A DNA stretch of 64,000 nucleotides from contig CM047806.1 in assembly GCA_026214975.1 (NCBI GenBank), positions 100,433,832-100,497,831 of the forward strand. The letters are read 5' to 3'. Positions within the stretch are counted from its first letter, which is position 1, and the number at the start of each line of letters is the position of its first letter. The translations under genes and the position numbers were made by a program. The notes under the pieces were generated by a model, which was not told the DNA's origin, did no database searches, and saw only the letters and a program-made list of their open reading frames with translations. This DNA comes from Gentiana macrophylla. Its lineage: Eukaryota; Streptophyta; Magnoliopsida; Gentianales; Gentianaceae. Shown piece by piece: positions 61,201 to 64,000 of the stretch.

Positions 61201-63751
61201 TAGTATAACCAAACTTTATGAGTAATGTTTTTTTATGATGCCTCAAAAGTTCATTGTTATGTCTTGAAAGTGTAGTGATATGCTGGAAAATTGCGGTTAT
61301 ATATGATGAAAGTGCAATGACATGTGCTAAATTGCAGTGTTATGGGATGAAATTGCAGTGACATGGTTAAAATTGCAGTGACATGGGCTAAAATTGCAGT
61401 GACATTACTTGAAACTGCAGTGACATTACTTGAAACTACATTCACATTCATCAAAACTTCATTGACCATGAATTATATGTCACTTTTAAGTTATTAGTGT
61501 ATTATTTACCTCATGTTCTCCCATTTTTTTTAAGCTTTGCAATTGTCAGAACATTCTTCAGTTGCCTGATATCCCATATTGTTATCCTTGGGATCTATAG
61601 CTTTTGCTTTGTTTTGTTCCCCTCTGATGATCTTTTTTCTTCTTCTTCTTGTGCAAGATCCGTTATCATATCTGTGCTCTTATGAACTGATCTTCAGAAC
61701 ATAAAAGTATAGAATTTGTATTAAAATGCATTGATATTACTTTAAAACATTATGTGTAGCACGGTACAAATAGAATGAAATGTGTTTGTATAAAACATAC
61801 CAAAGAGCATCACAATCGCATCCATTTAATCGTTCTTGGTTGATCGGAGCTTTTGTCATGGCCTTTTTTCAGTTCTTTCACTATATGGGATGACCAGTTA
61901 AATGATTTGCATGTACTCATGTCATCCACATACTTTAGGAATGATCGGGGTAATTTCTGGCCTGATGTGGCGCAAAAAACTGTTGCAATCAATAGAAGAC
62001 ATAGTAGTTTTACTGTGTCTTCAACTGATGTTCCATCTGTCTCTTTCACTTTTACCTTTATCAGCTCCTTTAGGCTGCTTATGCTGATTCTGTCAATCTT
62101 ATCAAACAGTCTTGTTTTTATTGGTATCTTCTTTGTTGCATCATATCTCATTATTGGCATCTCTTCTTTCCCATCTTCTATTCCAAATAACAGTTTGACA
62201 TCTTTGGCTGTTGGAAAGTGATAGCTCTTTCCAATCTTGAATGCACCCTTTTGTTTGTTGTATGTGCTTATTAGGTCATCAAGCATTCTATTTCTTTTTC
62301 TGTCATTTCTAATCTTTTGATTGTGGTATGCTTCAAACATATGCTTGAATGGTGTTTCTCTAATGATTGTCCAATGTTCCTCTCTTATTTGCTTATTTAT
62401 CTCATGTATCATTTGGACGATGCTGTTCAGTGTGGATCTGTATTGTTCTCTTGTCCTGTAAAGTTTAGAAGATTTTAGTTAAACATAAATGCAGTGACAT
62501 GATCTGTTTGCTGTCACATTCCCTTTTGTTCTTCAACAAAAATGCAAAACCTTGTCTAGTTCATGCAGTGACATGATTTTTTTAACTCTGTCTTAGTGCA
62601 ATATACCCCCAATTTCATTTACATACTATTATACTTCTCAAATATATACGATGTCAAACTATCTATTACTTCAATATTGACAAATTATTTTAATCAACCA
62701 ATTATTATGCCCAAATATGCAAAGTGACATGATTTTAAACTATATTACTTCAATATTTCAAAGAAATCATGTTAATCACCAATTATTGTGTCCAAATATG
62801 CATTGACATGATTTTAAACTACGTATTACTTCAATATTTCAAAAAAATCATGTTAATCACCAATTATTGTGCCCAAATATACAATGACATATTTTTTTAA
62901 ACTAGCTATTACTTCAATATTGCAACAAATTATGTTAATCAACCAATTATTGTGCCCAAATATGCAAAGTGACATGATTTTAAACTAGCTATTACTTCAA
63001 TATTGCAAAGAAATTATGTTAATCAACCAATTATTGTGCTCAAATATGCAAAGACTCGATTTTAAACTAGCTATTACTTATTTCAGCAAATCATGTTAAT
63101 CAACCAATTATGTTTTCATTAGTTGGACATGAGTAGACAAATTTGACGTTAAATGACATTCTATATCTTATGGATACAAGGACATGATTTTTTTGAACAT
63201 TATACCGCATTTGCGTGTGAGTCGTATGATGTGTATGTAGTGACATTCTGCTTTGTTCTTCAACAAAAATCCATAACCTTGCCTAGTTCGTGTAGTGACA
63301 TGATTTTTTAACTATGTTTTAGTGCAATATACCCCCAAATTATGGAAACCGAACTATGATTCTGCTCCAATATGCAGTGATATGATTTTTTAACTATGTT
63401 TTAGTGCAATATACCCCCAAATTATGTAAACCGAACTATGATTCTGCTCAAATATGCAGTGACATGATTATAAACTAGCTATTACTTCAATATTGCAGCA
63501 AATTATGTTAATCAGCCAATTATTGTGCACAAATATACAGTGCCATGATTTTGTACTAGCTTCAGTCTCAAAATAGCCCCAAATTATGTAATCTCAACAA
63601 TTTTTTTGCGAAATATGGTGCGATATCATTTGTTATATCTATAATGTACTTACCTTGCTCCACCCGGAGAATCTGTGGCTTTCTTCTTCTTTAGCCTCTT
63701 TGGTGTTCCTCTTCTTTGCTCCATGATTACCACTTTCTTTTTCCTCGCCAT
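58029..63751 (-). CDS. MULE-borne DUF1985-like / Ulp1-like protein gene (Kaonashi type), multi-exon
   Basis: Proposed exons on the - strand: 63751-63654 (MARKKKVVIMEQRRGT), 62455-61801, one near 61690-61505, 61190-60721, 60627-60532, 60383-59249, 59161-59068, 58956-58876, 58800-58563, 58380-58289, 58151-58029. Most boundaries are GT/AG. Exon 2 is a DUF1985-like helical domain (HFPTAKDVKLLFGIEDGKEE, KLLCLLLIATVFCATSG). Exon 4 is Asp/Glu-rich, exons 5-6 are coiled coil (QLQREKQELRDEID), and exon 9 has PYHWVLLTY, matching the catalytic His segment of Ulp1/SENP (C48) peptidases. The last exon (SVYVAYYIYKMAQELPIPTE) matches their C-terminus, but the DCG catalytic Cys motif is not visible. In-frame stops (61810-61812, inside exon 6) and a frameshift at about 60840 suggest a pseudogene, or exon limits I misjudged. 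Similar genes are known passengers of MULEs. Confidence 0.6.
58185..58254. repeat. (TG)n(TA)n microsatellite
   Basis: A GT run followed by about 23 AT units, inside the last intron of the - strand gene. Confidence 0.95.
58403..58527 (+). repeat. Tandem repeat, unit about 55 bp, 2.3 copies
   Basis: GCAGTGACATTATGTTAAAT followed by GCAGTGACATGACATCC and a CT-rich piece, repeated. It lies in the intron between exons 9 and 10 of the - strand gene. Confidence 0.8.
61268..61464 (+). repeat. Minisatellite, unit about 21 bp, about eight copies
   Basis: AAATTGCAGTGACATGG-type units in tandem, in the intron between exons 3 and 4 of the - strand gene. Four exact and several altered GCAGTGACAT words. 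Confidence 0.85.
62640..63550 (+). repeat. Tandem repeats of about 85-130 bp in the first intron of the - strand gene
   Basis: Units contain AATTATTGTGCCCAAATATGC, a GTGACATGATTTTAAACTA block and CTATTACTTCAATATT. About seven degenerate copies are present, some carrying an extra CAATATACCCCCAAATTATG block. Confidence 0.8.
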
Positions 63752-63859
63752 TTTATTTCTTCTTGCTTTTCTTCTTTGCTTCCCTTGATTTTGTCCGATT
63801 GATTGTTCTTTTGATGCTGTTATCCTTCAATTTCTTCAGATTCCGAACTAGAAATTCGC

Positions 63860-63866
63860 TTATATA
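63860..63866 (-). promoter_or_regulatory. TATA box of the - strand MULE gene
   Basis: TATATAA on the - strand lies about 110 bp upstream of ATG 63751, leaving a CT/AG-rich leader of about 80 bases. It is the only good TATA motif in the last 250 bp. Confidence 0.5.
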
Positions 63867-64000
63867 GTATTCAATTTGATCTCACCTTGAGATCGTGGAG
63901 CTTCAGTTCGTGGATGTTCGGTTTTTTGCCGTTTATGATTTTGGGAAAGGTGGGGTTTTGTTTCCAACGTGGAAGAAAGATAGGAGTAGAAAAATAGATT

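Larger units (their letters stand above)
54310..63465 (+). repeat. Interspersed GCAGTGACAT word, 23 exact copies on one strand
   Basis: Exact copies counted by eye begin near 54310, 54352, 54659, 54832, 55978, 55999, 56180, 57352, 57374, 57395, 58403, 58426, 58458, 58479, 59048, 60480, 61355, 61376, 61398, 61418, 62491, 62565 and 63456. Many one- or two-base variants lie between. Only one inverted copy was seen (60466). They fall in introns and spacers of both convergent genes, not in their exons. In the + strand introns the word often follows T-rich sequence and contains TGCAG, so it mimics a 3' splice site and ends with TGA. Confidence 0.85.

Noticed and set aside
59755..61208. Several long + strand frames opposite the MULE passenger gene
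   Set aside because: The - strand gives coiled-coil and acidic segments with consistent splice sites; the + frames are its shadow.

Overview
This window looks like nuclear DNA of a flowering plant, probably a eudicot. The genes have plant-type GT-AG introns, there is a chloroplast-transporter gene (PLGG1), and most of the sequence is nested LTR retrotransposons with tRNA-iMet-type or tRNA-Asp-type primer sites. It also has a MULE, Harbinger-, Mutator- and hAT-like non-autonomous elements, a SINE and AT microsatellites. No species can be named from the sequence alone.

Layout. 1-1852: last four exons of PLGG1 (+), intact. 1853-3544: spacer. 3545-34455: a small Mutator-like element split by a Ty3/gypsy Tat/Retand-like element (3841-34357). 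That element holds a tandem, reverse-oriented Ty1/copia structure (Copia A, 5587-31633). Copia A is split by a forward SIRE-like copia (Copia B, 9932-22660), whose 3' LTR carries a PIF/Harbinger-like MITE (20977-21791). 34456-36619: SINE and simple or tandem repeats. 36620-49163: a forward relative of Copia A (Copia C) with a perfect 5-bp target duplication, invaded by a pol-less Tat/Athila-like element (about 44035-48315). 49169-50651: spacer with a MITE. 50652-53092: a cytochrome P450 3' fragment (CYP716-like, -) split by a gypsy solo LTR with a perfect TSD. 53470-64000: a MULE-type region with a damaged MuDR transposase gene (+) converging on a multi-exon gene (-) with a DUF1985-like N-terminus, coiled coils and a Ulp1-like C-terminus, the arrangement known from Kaonashi-type MULEs.

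Two signals stand out. First, inside the nested retrotransposons paired repeat copies differ again and again at CAG/CTG triplets, which appear as CG, CGG, CCG or TCG in one copy. The change even hits the primer-binding sites, creates many frameshifts, and is not apparent in PLGG1 or the MULE. A methylation-linked (CHG) base-calling or consensus error is the likeliest cause, so the elements may be less decayed than they look. Second, the MULE region carries a ten-base word, GCAGTGACAT, at least 23 times in one orientation. It lies in introns and spacers of two convergent genes, is often in 21-22 bp arrays, and is essentially absent elsewhere in the window.

The only clearly intact host gene is PLGG1. 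The best-preserved element-borne ORFs are the Copia B 3' ORF (17577-18500) and the spliced antisense ORF of the Tat element (31865-33277).
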